A stretch of 64,000 bases of DNA from an uncultured Paracoccaceae bacterium (GTDB taxonomy: Bacteria; Pseudomonadota; Alphaproteobacteria; Rhodobacterales; Rhodobacteraceae). Position numbers and translations under genes: made by a program. The notes under the pieces are model-generated. The model was not told the origin of the DNA, made no database searches, and saw only the letters and a list, made by a program, of their open reading frames with translations. Of this stretch, positions 56,455-64,000 are shown one piece after another. Numbering within the stretch: the first letter of the stretch is position 1; every line of letters begins with the position of its first letter. Location of the stretch: positions 1,426,001 to 1,490,000 of the forward strand of contig CANMWG010000001.1 in NCBI GenBank assembly GCA_947501555.1, written 5' to 3'.

Positions 56455-56508
56455 AGTGGACCATGGCCGCTCTCAGTTTGGTCCACCCATTGGCTTGAGT
56501 GGACCAAA
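56455..56508. repeat. three GTGGACCA elements in inverted and direct order
   Basis: GTGGACCA occurs at 56456-56463. TTTGGTCCAC (56477-56486) and GTGGACCAAA (56499-56508) form a perfect 10-bp inverted pair with a 12-base loop. They lie in the 223-base gap between the convergent small gene and the helicase-primase gene. They may act as a bidirectional terminator or as binding sites; no T run follows. Confidence 0.5.
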
Positions 56509-56527
56509 TCTTAGAATGTGAGCTTGA

Positions 56528-58219
56528 TCAGGCAGTCCTACGATTTTTTTCCACACGGTCTCGCATCTGGATGGCACCTTTGTCTTTACGGAACGATTTA
56601 ATCACTTCGCAACTCGCTGGATCGGGATATGCTTCTTCGGATGCAGGATCGTAGCGTATGTAGCCATACGGTCTGCTGTCATCATTGAGCCGCTTACGGG
56701 CCTTGATCGACAAATACCCTTCAGACACCAGTTCATCGATCTTCGTTTGGGCATAGATGTTGGTTGTGCATCCTCTCGGTGCCTTCTCCTTAGCCCACGT
56801 TAGGTATTTGCCTTTGATCCACGAAACAGGTGCAAACTCACCAACTAACCATAGACCTAGCGCTTCGTCTGAATGAAACCAGTCATAGAACGGGTCGGCA
56901 CCCGCATCGATCATCCGTCGTTTGATGTCTGTATCAATGGCACGAGATAGCAGATCGTCATCAATGTCGATGGTATTTAGAATTTCTGCGAGACCTTCAA
57001 TCGCCCGTACTTTCGCATCCTGTGACAGGGAGTAGAATCGCTTTGCACGGCTCTTGGCTTCAACGGACCCATTCGTCTCGAAGAACGTGTTGCGCCTGTC
57101 ACCACGGTCCAAAGCGATGGGACGGACATTATTTGTGGTGAAAATGAAATTGGCGACCGCAGGGACCATATACTCACCGAGGTTCCGTTTGCGCACTGCA
57201 ATACGATCATTCCCAACCAGCCGTTTGAGTTTGTTGTTCGCGTCCTGCCGCGATGCAAAGTCCACCTCATCCAAAATCATTAAAGAAGTGTTGGTCAGAA
57301 AATCCGTCCACTCACCTTTGAACTCTTCGGCACTGACGACTTTTGCATTCTTCTGTCCGACCAGCTTCTGGAGGGCACTGGTGAGCAAGCCCTTACCCAC
57401 TCCCTGTGCGTGACCGACCAGCCACATCGCGACTGGTAGTGCTTTGCCAGGGCGCTGGTACATGCTGGCAAGGTAGTGAAAGCACCAGCGGATACAGCTA
57501 GGCTTGTTGTCATGGATCGCGTCTAACCAAGTCGCCAAATTACCATGGCAATGACCAAGAAGATTTTTGACGATCATTTCGATCAGCAAGGTCGTCTCGT
57601 CGCTGATCGGGGCTTGAGGCCGAAATTCGAGTGGCGGTTGGTAATACGTGTTTAGGCACGTCTGACCATTGAACTCGACGAAACAGCCAGCGCCAGGAAC
57701 ATAGGCAATGTTGTCCAGTACCAAGTACGATCCCTCGGCAAAGAACGTGTCGAGGGTATCTTTCCTGATGTTTAACTCAGTTTGGTCGCCGCCCCAGTCG
57801 TTCCACAGAACATTTCTGACCTCGACCATTTTCTTCTTGTGGACCCAAAGACCGGAGGACTTCTTGCGAACGTAATATTCCCCGTTGACCATTGCGACGA
57901 CCGAAGCAAGGAAACGGTGCTTGCGATCACTGGTCCCCATTTCACCAATGTCCTCACGCCACAGCGGACTTAGCTCCGATATCGGAACGGGTCTGGCAAC
58001 ATCCTGCGGTACCCAGCACTTTTGTGAGGGGCGTTGGTACCCTTCTGGCAATACCAGTGAATTGGCGAAGGGATCATAGTCTTGGGGAACCTGTGAAACC
58101 TTTTTCCGCCGCATTTTTTTCGCCGTCTTACCCTTGAACAGTTGGACGACGGGCGTAGGCCCCTCAAGCTCAGTCAGATCAGGTTCGATGATATCTAGTG
58201 TTTGCATTTCTTGCCTCAT
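56528..58219 (-). CDS. phage/plasmid-type helicase-primase (DUF5906/D5-like)
   Basis: A 563-residue replication protein. The SF3-like helicase domain has a P-loop GHAQGVGKG (269-277), then LMILDEVDFASRQDANNK (Walker B region), the VGNDRIAVRKRN segment and a sensor FIFTTNN. The C-terminal 130 residues look like a winged-helix module. It overlaps the primase gene upstream by four bases. Proteins like this unwind the origin of satellite phages and integrative plasmids such as P4. Confidence 0.85.
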   Translation of the reverse strand: MRQEMQTLDIIEPDLTELEGPTPVVQLFKGKTAKKMRRKKVSQVPQDYDPFANSLVLPEGYQRPSQKCWVPQDVARPVPISELSPLWREDIGEMGTSDRKHRFLASVVAMVNGEYYVRKKSSGLWVHKKKMVEVRNVLWNDWGGDQTELNIRKDTLDTFFAEGSYLVLDNIAYVPGAGCFVEFNGQTCLNTYYQPPLEFRPQAPISDETTLLIEMIVKNLLGHCHGNLATWLDAIHDNKPSCIRWCFHYLASMYQRPGKALPVAMWLVGHAQGVGKGLLTSALQKLVGQKNAKVVSAEEFKGEWTDFLTNTSLMILDEVDFASRQDANNKLKRLVGNDRIAVRKRNLGEYMVPAVANFIFTTNNVRPIALDRGDRRNTFFETNGSVEAKSRAKRFYSLSQDAKVRAIEGLAEILNTIDIDDDLLSRAIDTDIKRRMIDAGADPFYDWFHSDEALGLWLVGEFAPVSWIKGKYLTWAKEKAPRGCTTNIYAQTKIDELVSEGYLSIKARKRLNDDSRPYGYIRYDPASEEAYPDPASCEVIKSFRKDKGAIQMRDRVEKNRRTA

Positions 58220-59130
58220 GTAAGTGTCAACGCCTTCTGGGCCTCAGCCAAGAGCGCGGTTTGGTAATCAGGTGTTTGGTAGAAGCCGCCGTCTTCTTGA
58301 TCGACTTGATTGAAGAGATGGACGAGTTCGCTGTGCGAGACATCGACGCCTAAACGACGAGCGCGGCCTGCCATCGACATCAGCAGCTTAAAGCGGGCGT
58401 GATGGTACGCTCCACTGGGACTTCGGTATTCATCCAGCGACTGGTCCGTCACCAATCGAGATCGAGCCAGATCAAGATCGGCATCACTGGACCCAACAAG
58501 TGATCTTTGTGCTGGGCGGTATTGCTTTTGATGCGCCTCTATGCGGGGTTTGATACCAGCCAGTTCTTGAACGTCAGATCGTGAGCCGCACAGGTTGATC
58601 CACCCGTCCGCGCTCAAGGTGATGCCATCGAAGCGATGAAAGACACTCGGGGCATTGGGATAGATGCCTGGCACGAAGAACATGGACTCCGCCCCGATCT
58701 TCGATGGATCAGCCTTACCGTCAGCGATTGCGAAATTGGCGACATGCCATGCCAACCGATGATCATCGTAATCTGCCAAACCGGACAGCGGAACGAAGAC
58801 GCGGAATTTGTGCTTATCTGGCCTGTGTGACGCCGTACTACATAGCAATGCTGTCAGTTCATCGGTTTTCAGAACCGATGCCACATCATCGACATCCAGA
58901 TGATCATCGATGTCCAGCACCAGCATCGCAGACTTACCCGCATTGGCTTTCTTGCGACGTCCATCTTTGAACTGGGTCAAACATATAAGCGGTGCCTCCG
59001 ATTTGGATGCAAAGCTATCCTGTGAATATGCCTTCATAATTTGCACGAACTCGTCGAAGTCGAGGTTTGCACAGTCAGAGGCGATGTTGCTCTTTACAGT
59101 GTCAAAGAGCGAGACGGGACCAACTGTCAT
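58216..59130 (-). CDS. archaeo-eukaryotic-type primase domain protein
   Basis: A 304-residue protein with an AEP primase-like catalytic core: the metal motif VLDIDD (Asp73 and Asp75), the following SHRPDKHKFRVFVPL segment with conserved His and Arg, and a third acidic strand further on. The C-terminal 90 residues are helical and resemble PriCT-type tails. It pairs with the DUF5906 helicase, forming a split primase-helicase. ATG 59130 is 133 bases from the divergent RHH gene. Confidence 0.72.
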   Translation of the reverse strand: MTVGPVSLFDTVKSNIASDCANLDFDEFVQIMKAYSQDSFASKSEAPLICLTQFKDGRRKKANAGKSAMLVLDIDDHLDVDDVASVLKTDELTALLCSTASHRPDKHKFRVFVPLSGLADYDDHRLAWHVANFAIADGKADPSKIGAESMFFVPGIYPNAPSVFHRFDGITLSADGWINLCGSRSDVQELAGIKPRIEAHQKQYRPAQRSLVGSSDADLDLARSRLVTDQSLDEYRSPSGAYHHARFKLLMSMAGRARRLGVDVSHSELVHLFNQVDQEDGGFYQTPDYQTALLAEAQKALTLT

Positions 59131-59159
59131 TGGAAGCCCTCCTGTATTGATTGTTTTGG

Positions 59160-59253
59160 GTATTTAGCGGACAGGCCCGACAAGCCTGCCAGTTAGGGTC
59201 AGCACCGCATATGTCAGCCAGGATTTCCCCCGCTTCCCTAAATACTGGGGAAG
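59160..59253. promoter_or_regulatory. shared divergent promoter with inverted GTATTTAG elements
   Basis: GTATTTAG (59160-59167) and CTAAATAC (59238-59245) are inverted copies, 30 bases from the primase start and 19 bases from the RHH start. A second dyad, CTTCCC...GGGAAG (59233-59253), lies over the latter. They are candidate operators for the small RHH protein. Confidence 0.4.
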
Positions 59254-59263
59254 GAGAAAAGCC

Positions 59264-59413
59264 ATGTCATCAGACCGCAAAACCATCAGGAATATCGATC
59301 CTGACATCCTGTTGGAGGCGAAAATCTTCGCGCTTCAACATGCCATCTCACTCGGAGACCTAATCTCCCGCAGCCTCGATTTCTTTATGGAAGAAGCTGA
59401 AATTGAGGAATAA
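59264..59413 (+). CDS. 49-residue ribbon-helix-helix (Arc/CopG-like) protein
   Basis: A very short gene, ATG 59264 to TAA 59413, behind a strong GGGGAAGGAG ribosome-binding site. The product starts with a short strand (RKTIRNIDPDI), then helix A (LLEAKIFALQH), a turn (AISLGD) and helix B (LISRSLDFFMEE), the layout of ribbon-helix-helix DNA-binding proteins. It is divergent from the primase-helicase pair and probably regulates their copy control. Confidence 0.7.
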   Translation: MSSDRKTIRNIDPDILLEAKIFALQHAISLGDLISRSLDFFMEEAEIEE

Positions 59414-59440
59414 TGGCTGTGAAGCCTGACGTGTTGGCGA

Positions 59441-59482
59441 CGGTTCGTGCATCCCTGATATCTGCTAGAAGTGCACGAACCG
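59441..59482. terminator. 11-bp inverted repeat between RHH and DUF5131 genes
   Basis: CGGTTCGTGCA (59441-59451) and TGCACGAACCG (59472-59482) are perfect inverted copies with a 20-base spacer. They lie between the convergent RHH and DUF5131 genes. A bidirectional terminator is likely from position; an operator or replication site is possible. Confidence 0.45.
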
Positions 59483-59487
59483 ATCAC

Positions 59488-60261
59488 TTATGCGGCGAGA
59501 AGCTTTGGCGTCGGATATCCGTCATGAACGACGCCATCCAATGCGCGGCCCTTTGCATTTATTATCTTCCGCGTTGGGCCTTCCCACTGCTTGAATAGGA
59601 ACGGGACGCCAGCTTCTGCACACTGATCGCGCAGATACCTGAACCAGTCTGGATCAACGGGGCGAAAGTTCTTTCCATTCTCACCACCAGTGATGACCCA
59701 GTCGATCTTATCAATGAACGATCCCAGATCGACCTTTCCCAGCAAAGGTTCCATGCTCAGAAACCGCACCGACGCTGGGACTTCGGTCAAGGCGTTCAAC
59801 CGATCCGCAGCCTTTTGGTTCTCAACCGTCGCACCCAACCAGACATTCCGATAGCCATCTCCCCAGTCGTCTGGAAGGAACCGCGCAATATTCTGCGGGC
59901 GCTTTGTCAGCATGAGCCAATCCAGATCGGGGCATTTGCGGATCAACGACCACAGATCACCACGCCATTCAGACTTGATAGACCTATGGTTGTCGAACAC
60001 ATCGGCCAACGAAGCAGAGAATACCCGCTTCCGTTCACCAGCGGTCTTAGCATCCTTTTGCCACCGAAGCGGGTTGGACCAAGTGGCCTTCGATGTCCGC
60101 GTTCGGGGAGCATGTACTCCCCAACGCGGGTCCAAGCCATGGAGGCCGCGTTTATCCCAAGCCTCTGCATAGCAGAAGTCACATGCTGCGCTGACCTTGG
60201 TGCACCCGATCCACGGGTTAAATGTGTGGTGTGTCCATTCGATGTGTGAATTTTCAGCCAT
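59488..60261 (-). CDS. DUF5131 family protein (phage Gp37/Gp68-like)
   Basis: A 257-residue protein of the DUF5131 family. Near the N-terminus is the hallmark EWTHHTFNPWIGCTKVS with Cys20, Cys27 and Cys30 (CDFCYAE), reminiscent of a radical-SAM-type Cys cluster. Later segments include MLTKRPQNIARF, WLGATVENQ and WVITGGENG, all typical of the family. Function is unproven; the family is common in phages and islands. ATG 60261 overlaps the upstream stop by eight bases. Confidence 0.85.
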   Translation of the reverse strand: MAENSHIEWTHHTFNPWIGCTKVSAACDFCYAEAWDKRGLHGLDPRWGVHAPRTRTSKATWSNPLRWQKDAKTAGERKRVFSASLADVFDNHRSIKSEWRGDLWSLIRKCPDLDWLMLTKRPQNIARFLPDDWGDGYRNVWLGATVENQKAADRLNALTEVPASVRFLSMEPLLGKVDLGSFIDKIDWVITGGENGKNFRPVDPDWFRYLRDQCAEAGVPFLFKQWEGPTRKIINAKGRALDGVVHDGYPTPKLLAA

Positions 60262-60910
60262 TGAAAGTACCGCCAGATTTCTCAATGTCGCAAGGTTCAG
60301 GTTTTAGTTGAATACTTCGTATTGAAGAAAAGCCATCTTCTACAATTTTAACGACATGTTCGTCGATAAAACTGTCAATGATGCTCGAAAGACGATCATC
60401 AATTACGTTACCGTCGATAACCCACGACGCTGATGCACTTACAATTTCCGGTAGACTGTTTTTAATTTCAGCCATCAAGTTGGAAAACGCGCCGTTGTTT
60501 CTCGAGTCACCGATCCAGGTATCAGCATCTGAGATCGGTTCGAAATCGGTCACATTCTGTAATTTAAATATGAGTTCCTGATGCGCGGCCTCGAAAGTCG
60601 TTAAAATTTTGTAAGAAAGTGCGTGTTCAATTTCCTTGCTCACCTTGCGACATGCAGCCCATGATCCCGAGCTTAGGGCATCTTCCATACCGATCTCGAC
60701 AATCTCGGTTGTGTCCGAGATCGCTTTCCCGATACGGCCATCAGCGACGTCATTATGAAGCATTTCTCCGAATTTCTTCGAGATTGTCATACCCGCCTCA
60801 GTCGGAGGCTTTAATAAGTAAGTTTTTCCGCTTTTTTGGCTCAGCAACTGCAACAGCATAGCATCGCGCTCTTCGTTAGTTAGATCGTTAGGTAGTTTTA
60901 CATTTTGCAT
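60254..60910 (-). CDS. hypothetical helical protein
   Basis: A 218-residue soluble protein, mostly helical by composition, with no recognised domain. I chose ATG 60910, after GGAAGGAAAA; an ATG five codons earlier is possible. It overlaps DUF5131 downstream. The upstream 116-base gap contains an imperfect GC-rich dyad (about CGCCG and CGGCG). Confidence 0.55.
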   Translation of the reverse strand: MQNVKLPNDLTNEERDAMLLQLLSQKSGKTYLLKPPTEAGMTISKKFGEMLHNDVADGRIGKAISDTTEIVEIGMEDALSSGSWAACRKVSKEIEHALSYKILTTFEAAHQELIFKLQNVTDFEPISDADTWIGDSRNNGAFSNLMAEIKNSLPEIVSASASWVIDGNVIDDRLSSIIDSFIDEHVVKIVEDGFSSIRSIQLKPEPCDIEKSGGTFNG

Positions 60911-61026
60911 GGATTTTCCTTCCATAATTGCAATTCGTCGCCGTCAAAGTCGGCGCGACACGCTTGATTGCGATGTGGAAGGGATAGCAGGGTTGATTCG
61001 TTTGGAATATGTGGGAGGATAGTGGG

Positions 61027-62058
61027 TTAGAACTTCAAGGTATCCAAAATTTCAATTATTTCAGACACTTCCCTGCCATTCAAAGATTGATTTAGGCGAT
61101 CCGAGAGGCGTGGTGTAGCCTTGGTAAGGCGAAGATCGGCTATCGTCTTGAAGTGGTCTAACGAATTACCCACATGCTGAGGTACAGGGTCGATAATATT
61201 AGTGACACTCACGAACTTGATGAGAAATCTGGCAAAAGCTGAATCATAATAAGCTTTGCGGTCCTCATTCTTGTTGCCGTATTGATCCTTGTCTGCACTT
61301 TCTGATCTATCAGAAATTCGGGGCCTTCGCTTTTTCTGGTCAAAGTCCTCAAAGCATTCAGCCAATAAAACCGTCAACGCCGTGCGTAAGTACACGCGTG
61401 GGCTTCCACTGCCTTTCTTATCTTGGTATTGATTGAGATAGTTGACGAAAGCCGAGTGGACGCGTCCCTGTTCTCGATGCAAGCGATCTGCATCCAAGAT
61501 GACAGTCCATATATTCACGTCCCACAAGATTTCATCAATGTCGTCCTGATCGTCACCGATATTGTCTTCGTCGATTTCAATGTGAAATTCCTCAATAACC
61601 CACATCACATCGCGGCAATGCTTGGCGAGGCTATCGCTAATCAGATTGTTGCTTCGGTAGGGTAACGTGAGGGCCGTTGGGTTCTTCTCAAACTTAAGTC
61701 TTAGCCGCTTGCGGAGTTCTGAAACCTGTAGTGAAAAATCCACGGTTAGTTTGTAAGCTTGAAGGAAAGCCTCGATTTGCTGTAAGCGCTCAATCTCTTC
61801 GAAATAGTGAAAATGCGGATTTCGGCCAAGTTCTTTAATCCCTAGAAGTTCGAGCAGAGGGACAAACCTCAGCATATGCTGCTCATCTAGCGGCACATGC
61901 TCATTCAAACGGCCTTCACGAAAAGCTTCAGCATAAAGTGATTTCTCATCCAGGTCCCGTTCAAGATCGGCTTTTATTAACAAGAGACCAAAATCGTGTA
62001 CCAATCTTGCGGTGGCTGATCGGTCTGTGCGCGGTTCTGGCGCTTTCTTTCTTGGCAT
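61027..62058 (-). CDS. hypothetical protein, 343 residues
   Basis: A charged, mostly helical cytoplasmic protein rich in Leu, Glu, Asp and Arg. There is an acidic central stretch (DEDNIGDDQDDIDE near residue 165), and a Lys/Arg/Asp-rich loop after residue 240. No family recognised. The start is uncertain: ATG 62058 or GTG 62076. Its upstream region holds the res-like hexamers, so it is divergent from the resolvase and may share the promoter region. Confidence 0.55.
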   Translation of the reverse strand: MPRKKAPEPRTDRSATARLVHDFGLLLIKADLERDLDEKSLYAEAFREGRLNEHVPLDEQHMLRFVPLLELLGIKELGRNPHFHYFEEIERLQQIEAFLQAYKLTVDFSLQVSELRKRLRLKFEKNPTALTLPYRSNNLISDSLAKHCRDVMWVIEEFHIEIDEDNIGDDQDDIDEILWDVNIWTVILDADRLHREQGRVHSAFVNYLNQYQDKKGSGSPRVYLRTALTVLLAECFEDFDQKKRRPRISDRSESADKDQYGNKNEDRKAYYDSAFARFLIKFVSVTNIIDPVPQHVGNSLDHFKTIADLRLTKATPRLSDRLNQSLNGREVSEIIEILDTLKF

Positions 62059-62114
62059 TGGCTTATCTACGATCACTTTTTCAAAGTATGCGTCATGAAT
62101 AGGTTAGGCGGGCG

Positions 62115-62226
62115 TGTCCGTACAAGTATGCTGTAGCGGACATCCCACAACCCGCAGAAAATATGTCCGTTAGACCTCCCATCTACTTACGGACATTGAT
62201 ATAAACGGACAATAATCATACGGACA
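62115..62226. other. resolvase res-like site: six CGGACA/TGTCCG hexamers
   Basis: TGTCCG 62115-62120 and CGGACA 62137-62142 make a 28-bp inverted pair. TGTCCG 62164-62169 and CGGACA 62190-62195 make a 32-bp inverted pair. CGGACA 62206-62211 and 62221-62226 form a direct pair of 21 bp. Three subsites with a 28-bp first pair, just upstream of a serine resolvase gene, resemble a Tn3-type res (28, 34 and 25 bp). Subsite I would be the crossover site. Confidence 0.75.
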
Positions 62227-62240
62227 CCCGAGGAGGGAAT

Positions 62241-62873
62241 TTGCAGACAATCCTATACGCGCGTGTTTCGACGCGGGATCAGACACTCGAACATCAAATC
62301 ACCCAAGCAAAGTCGGCAGGTTTCAGGGTCGATGAAGTGATCGCCGATCATGGAGTTTCTGGGGTGCAGCAACGACTGCAAGAAAGACCAGAAGGGCGCA
62401 GACTCTACGACAAGCTCCGTGCAGGTGATGTTCTTGTGCTGCGTTGGCTGGATAGGCTTGGACGTAACTACGAAGATGTCACAGACGCGGTTCGTCACTT
62501 CATTAGACAGGGTATCATCATCCGAACCGTTATCAATGACATGACCTTCGACGGCTCCACTACCGATCCAGTTCAACAAGCAGTGCGGGACGCTATGATT
62601 GCATTTCTGGCCGCAACGGCGCAGGCACAAGTCGAGGCTACTAAAGTTGCGCAAATGGCAGGTATCGAATTGGCTAAAGAAAAAGGTGATCGCTTTCGTG
62701 GACGTAAGCCGTCCTACGACAGGAAAACCTTTGAACTCGCTGTACATCTTTTGGGTCTTGGAAATGGTCCAAGCTCAGTGTCGAAAGAGACTGGATTGTC
62801 GCGCCAAACACTCATTCGCATCAGAGACAACCCAGAAGCAGCTTCCGCAGCGATGCAGAGATGGGGATTGTAA
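62241..62873 (+). CDS. serine recombinase (resolvase/invertase family)
   Basis: A 210-residue recombinase. The N-terminal catalytic domain has YARVSTRDQ with nucleophile Ser10, then VLVLRWLDRLGR with the conserved Arg residues, and the long E helix. The C-terminal helix-turn-helix is GPSSVSKETGLSRQTLIRI. TTG 62241 is the start, since GAGGAGGG lies directly before it. With the res-like site upstream it probably resolves multimers of the element, or controls an inversion. Confidence 0.9.
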   Translation: MQTILYARVSTRDQTLEHQITQAKSAGFRVDEVIADHGVSGVQQRLQERPEGRRLYDKLRAGDVLVLRWLDRLGRNYEDVTDAVRHFIRQGIIIRTVINDMTFDGSTTDPVQQAVRDAMIAFLAATAQAQVEATKVAQMAGIELAKEKGDRFRGRKPSYDRKTFELAVHLLGLGNGPSSVSKETGLSRQTLIRIRDNPEAASAAMQRWGL

Positions 62874-62922
62874 AGGCGGCAACATCTATCAGTTTACGTT
62901 ACTTTTTTAGGAGATTCAGACC

Positions 62923-64000
62923 ATCGAACAGTTTGTTACATGGCTGCAGCAAACATTCAACAATCGTGAGATTGCAATCGGCCTATGGTTAGCCGCAGGT
63001 CTCGTGCTTAGCCTTTCAATGGCAAACCTGCGATACAGTCTCTGGAGCATCGCCAAGGCGCTGTTTACCCCAAAGCTCTTGGTGTTCTTCGGCATGGTTG
63101 CCATCAACGTAGTCGTGCTGTGCTGGTTGTTGGGGGAGGTCGGTTTGTGGTCAACTTCCCAAATACCTTCCACGGTTTTGTGGTTTGCAATGGGCGGCTG
63201 TGTCTTTGCTGGCCGAGCACTACAATCGAAAGAAGATGATCGGTATTTCCGCAATCTCTTTCGTGGCAGTTTGAAGCTGGGTGGCATCTTCGAATTTATA
63301 GTCGTCGCCTACACATTTGGCTTGATCGCAGAGTTGATCTTGGTCCCTTGTCTATTTCTCTTGGGAGCGACTTTGGCTGTCGCAGGCACAAAACCAGAAT
63401 ACAGCAAAGCAAAGACGCTATTGGAGGCGATACTAGCTGTCTTCGCCCTCGTCTTGGTTTGGAACTCGGTGTCGTCAATATGGGCGGAACCCGCAGCCTT
63501 CTTCACAACCGATACTGGTCGAAATTTCATTCTTCCTATCTTGCTGACAGTTGGGAGCATCCCAGTATTCTATTTGCTTTTTTGCTACTCGCATATTGAA
63601 CAAGCCCGCATTCAGATCGAACAAAAGACATTCCAGTCAGACGACTTGAAGCGGTATGCAAGGAAGCGGTTTTTCTTGACGTTTGTGCTTCGCCCTTGGT
63701 TATTGCGGCGGGCGACGCGGCAGTTTCATGTTTTGCCAGCGTGGACCAAGTCCGATGTTGAACAGATAATCACCGATATTCTGAATTACGAACGTAACGA
63801 AGAGTTACGACCTGAAATTGAACCTGCAATCGGATGGAGTCCGTATACAGCACGTGATTTTTTGAAAAACGACGGCCTGCGTACCAACGACTACCATAAG
63901 GGATTTGAAGAGTATTGGGCCACCGCCCCTTACATCGAACTTGACGATCACATCTTGCCCAACAAAGCCACTTTTTACCTTGAAGGGGAAGCGGATGTTG
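62923..64000 (+). CDS. multi-pass membrane protein, 3' truncated at window edge
   Basis: An open frame runs from after an in-frame TAG (62908) to the right edge, at least 359 residues. It has about seven hydrophobic segments in the first 220 residues, then a basic stretch (YARKRFF, RPWLLRRATRQF) and a soluble part. No ATG, GTG or TTG lies near the start; AGGAG (62908-62912) is followed ten bases on by ATC 62923. The first ATG is 63019, inside the first membrane helix. Family not recognised. It follows the resolvase by 49 bases. Confidence 0.6.
   Translation, partial: MEQFVTWLQQTFNNREIAIGLWLAAGLVLSLSMANLRYSLWSIAKALFTPKLLVFFGMVAINVVVLCWLLGEVGLWSTSQIPSTVLWFAMGGCVFAGRALQSKEDDRYFRNLFRGSLKLGGIFEFIVVAYTFGLIAELILVPCLFLLGATLAVAGTKPEYSKAKTLLEAILAVFALVLVWNSVSSIWAEPAAFFTTDTGRNFILPILLTVGSIPVFYLLFCYSHIEQARIQIEQKTFQSDDLKRYARKRFFLTFVLRPWLLRRATRQFHVLPAWTKSDVEQIITDILNYERNEELRPEIEPAIGWSPYTARDFLKNDGLRTNDYHKGFEEYWATAPYIELDDHILPNKATFYLEGEADV

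Larger units (their letters stand above)
43020..64000 (+). mobile_element. integrative genomic island at tRNA-Tyr (continues past the right edge)
   Basis: The core genome ends at tRNA-Tyr. Everything to the right is accessory: an integrase next to the tRNA, a defence operon, paired HTH regulators, secreted cargo, a D5-type helicase-primase, a primase, a ribbon-helix-helix regulator, DUF5131, unknown genes and a resolvase with a res site. No phage structural genes and no conjugation genes are seen, so it resembles a phage satellite or plasmid-like integrative element. The far attachment site lies outside the window. Confidence 0.8.

Noticed and set aside
56455..56508. Possible CRISPR-like repeats
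   Set aside because: Only three 8- to 10-base elements in mixed orientation with unequal spacing. No array and no cas gene in the window.
59413..59598. 61-residue plus-strand frame starting in a TAATG overlap with the RHH gene
   Set aside because: It reads across the 11-bp inverted repeat and then 110 bases antisense to the DUF5131 gene. The overlap makes coding unlikely, though a coupled peptide cannot be excluded.

Overview
The window looks like a chromosomal segment of a marine alphaproteobacterium of the Rhodobacteraceae (Roseobacter group). The evidence is the density of TRAP and tripartite tricarboxylate transporters, the run SPOR lipoprotein-dac-tmk-holB-tatD-MBL, tungstate and manganese ABC transporters, and split hisA/hisFE genes. 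Species cannot be assigned from the sequence alone. Many same-strand genes overlap by ATGA, and several convergent pairs share a 4-base overlap of their stop codons.

Bases 1-42,900 read as ordinary core genome. In order: the tail of an unknown gene, phosphoglucomutase, a TRAP transporter (dctPQM), a pqiAABC-type lipid-transport operon, a sugar-catabolism pair (TIM-barrel isomerase and Gfo/Idh/MocA dehydrogenase), an M19 dipeptidase-like protein, a TctCBA transporter, a tungstate ABC transporter (tupBCA), and a manganese/iron ABC transporter (sitABCD) behind two Fur/Mur-like boxes. After these come DUF1330 and GNAT genes, a seven-gene operon (SPOR lipoprotein, D,D-carboxypeptidase, tmk, holB, tatD, MBL hydrolase, AEC transporter), and tRNA-Ser. 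Next is a small scar with a serine-recombinase fragment and a decayed IS481 transposase end, then a TetR-RND efflux operon, hisA and hisFE with DUF2867 and DUF302 neighbours, a YHS protein and rlmB.

From tRNA-Tyr (42,936-43,019) to the right edge lies a genomic island. It starts with a tyrosine recombinase directly 3' of the tRNA. Its main cargo is a leftward seven-gene operon (53,590 to 44,641): XRE regulator, MmeI-like N6-adenine methyltransferase, Shedu/DUF4263 nuclease, NucS-like nuclease with a C-terminal EVE-like region, AbiJ-type HEPN protein, SF2 helicase and a GIY-YIG (T5orf172-like) nuclease. Five of its six junctions overlap. I read it as a composite restriction/abortive-infection locus and the best candidate in the window for an undescribed defence system.

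Divergent from it are a second small HTH regulator, a one-TM protein, a polysaccharide-lyase-like lipoprotein, a secreted Cys-rich protein and a small protein. The rest of the island is replication and maintenance: a D5/DUF5906 helicase-primase, an archaeo-eukaryotic-type primase, a 49-residue ribbon-helix-helix protein, a DUF5131 protein, two unknown genes, and a serine resolvase preceded by a Tn3-like res site made of six CGGACA/TGTCCG hexamers. A multi-pass membrane protein runs off the right edge. The other end of the island and any second att copy are outside the window.
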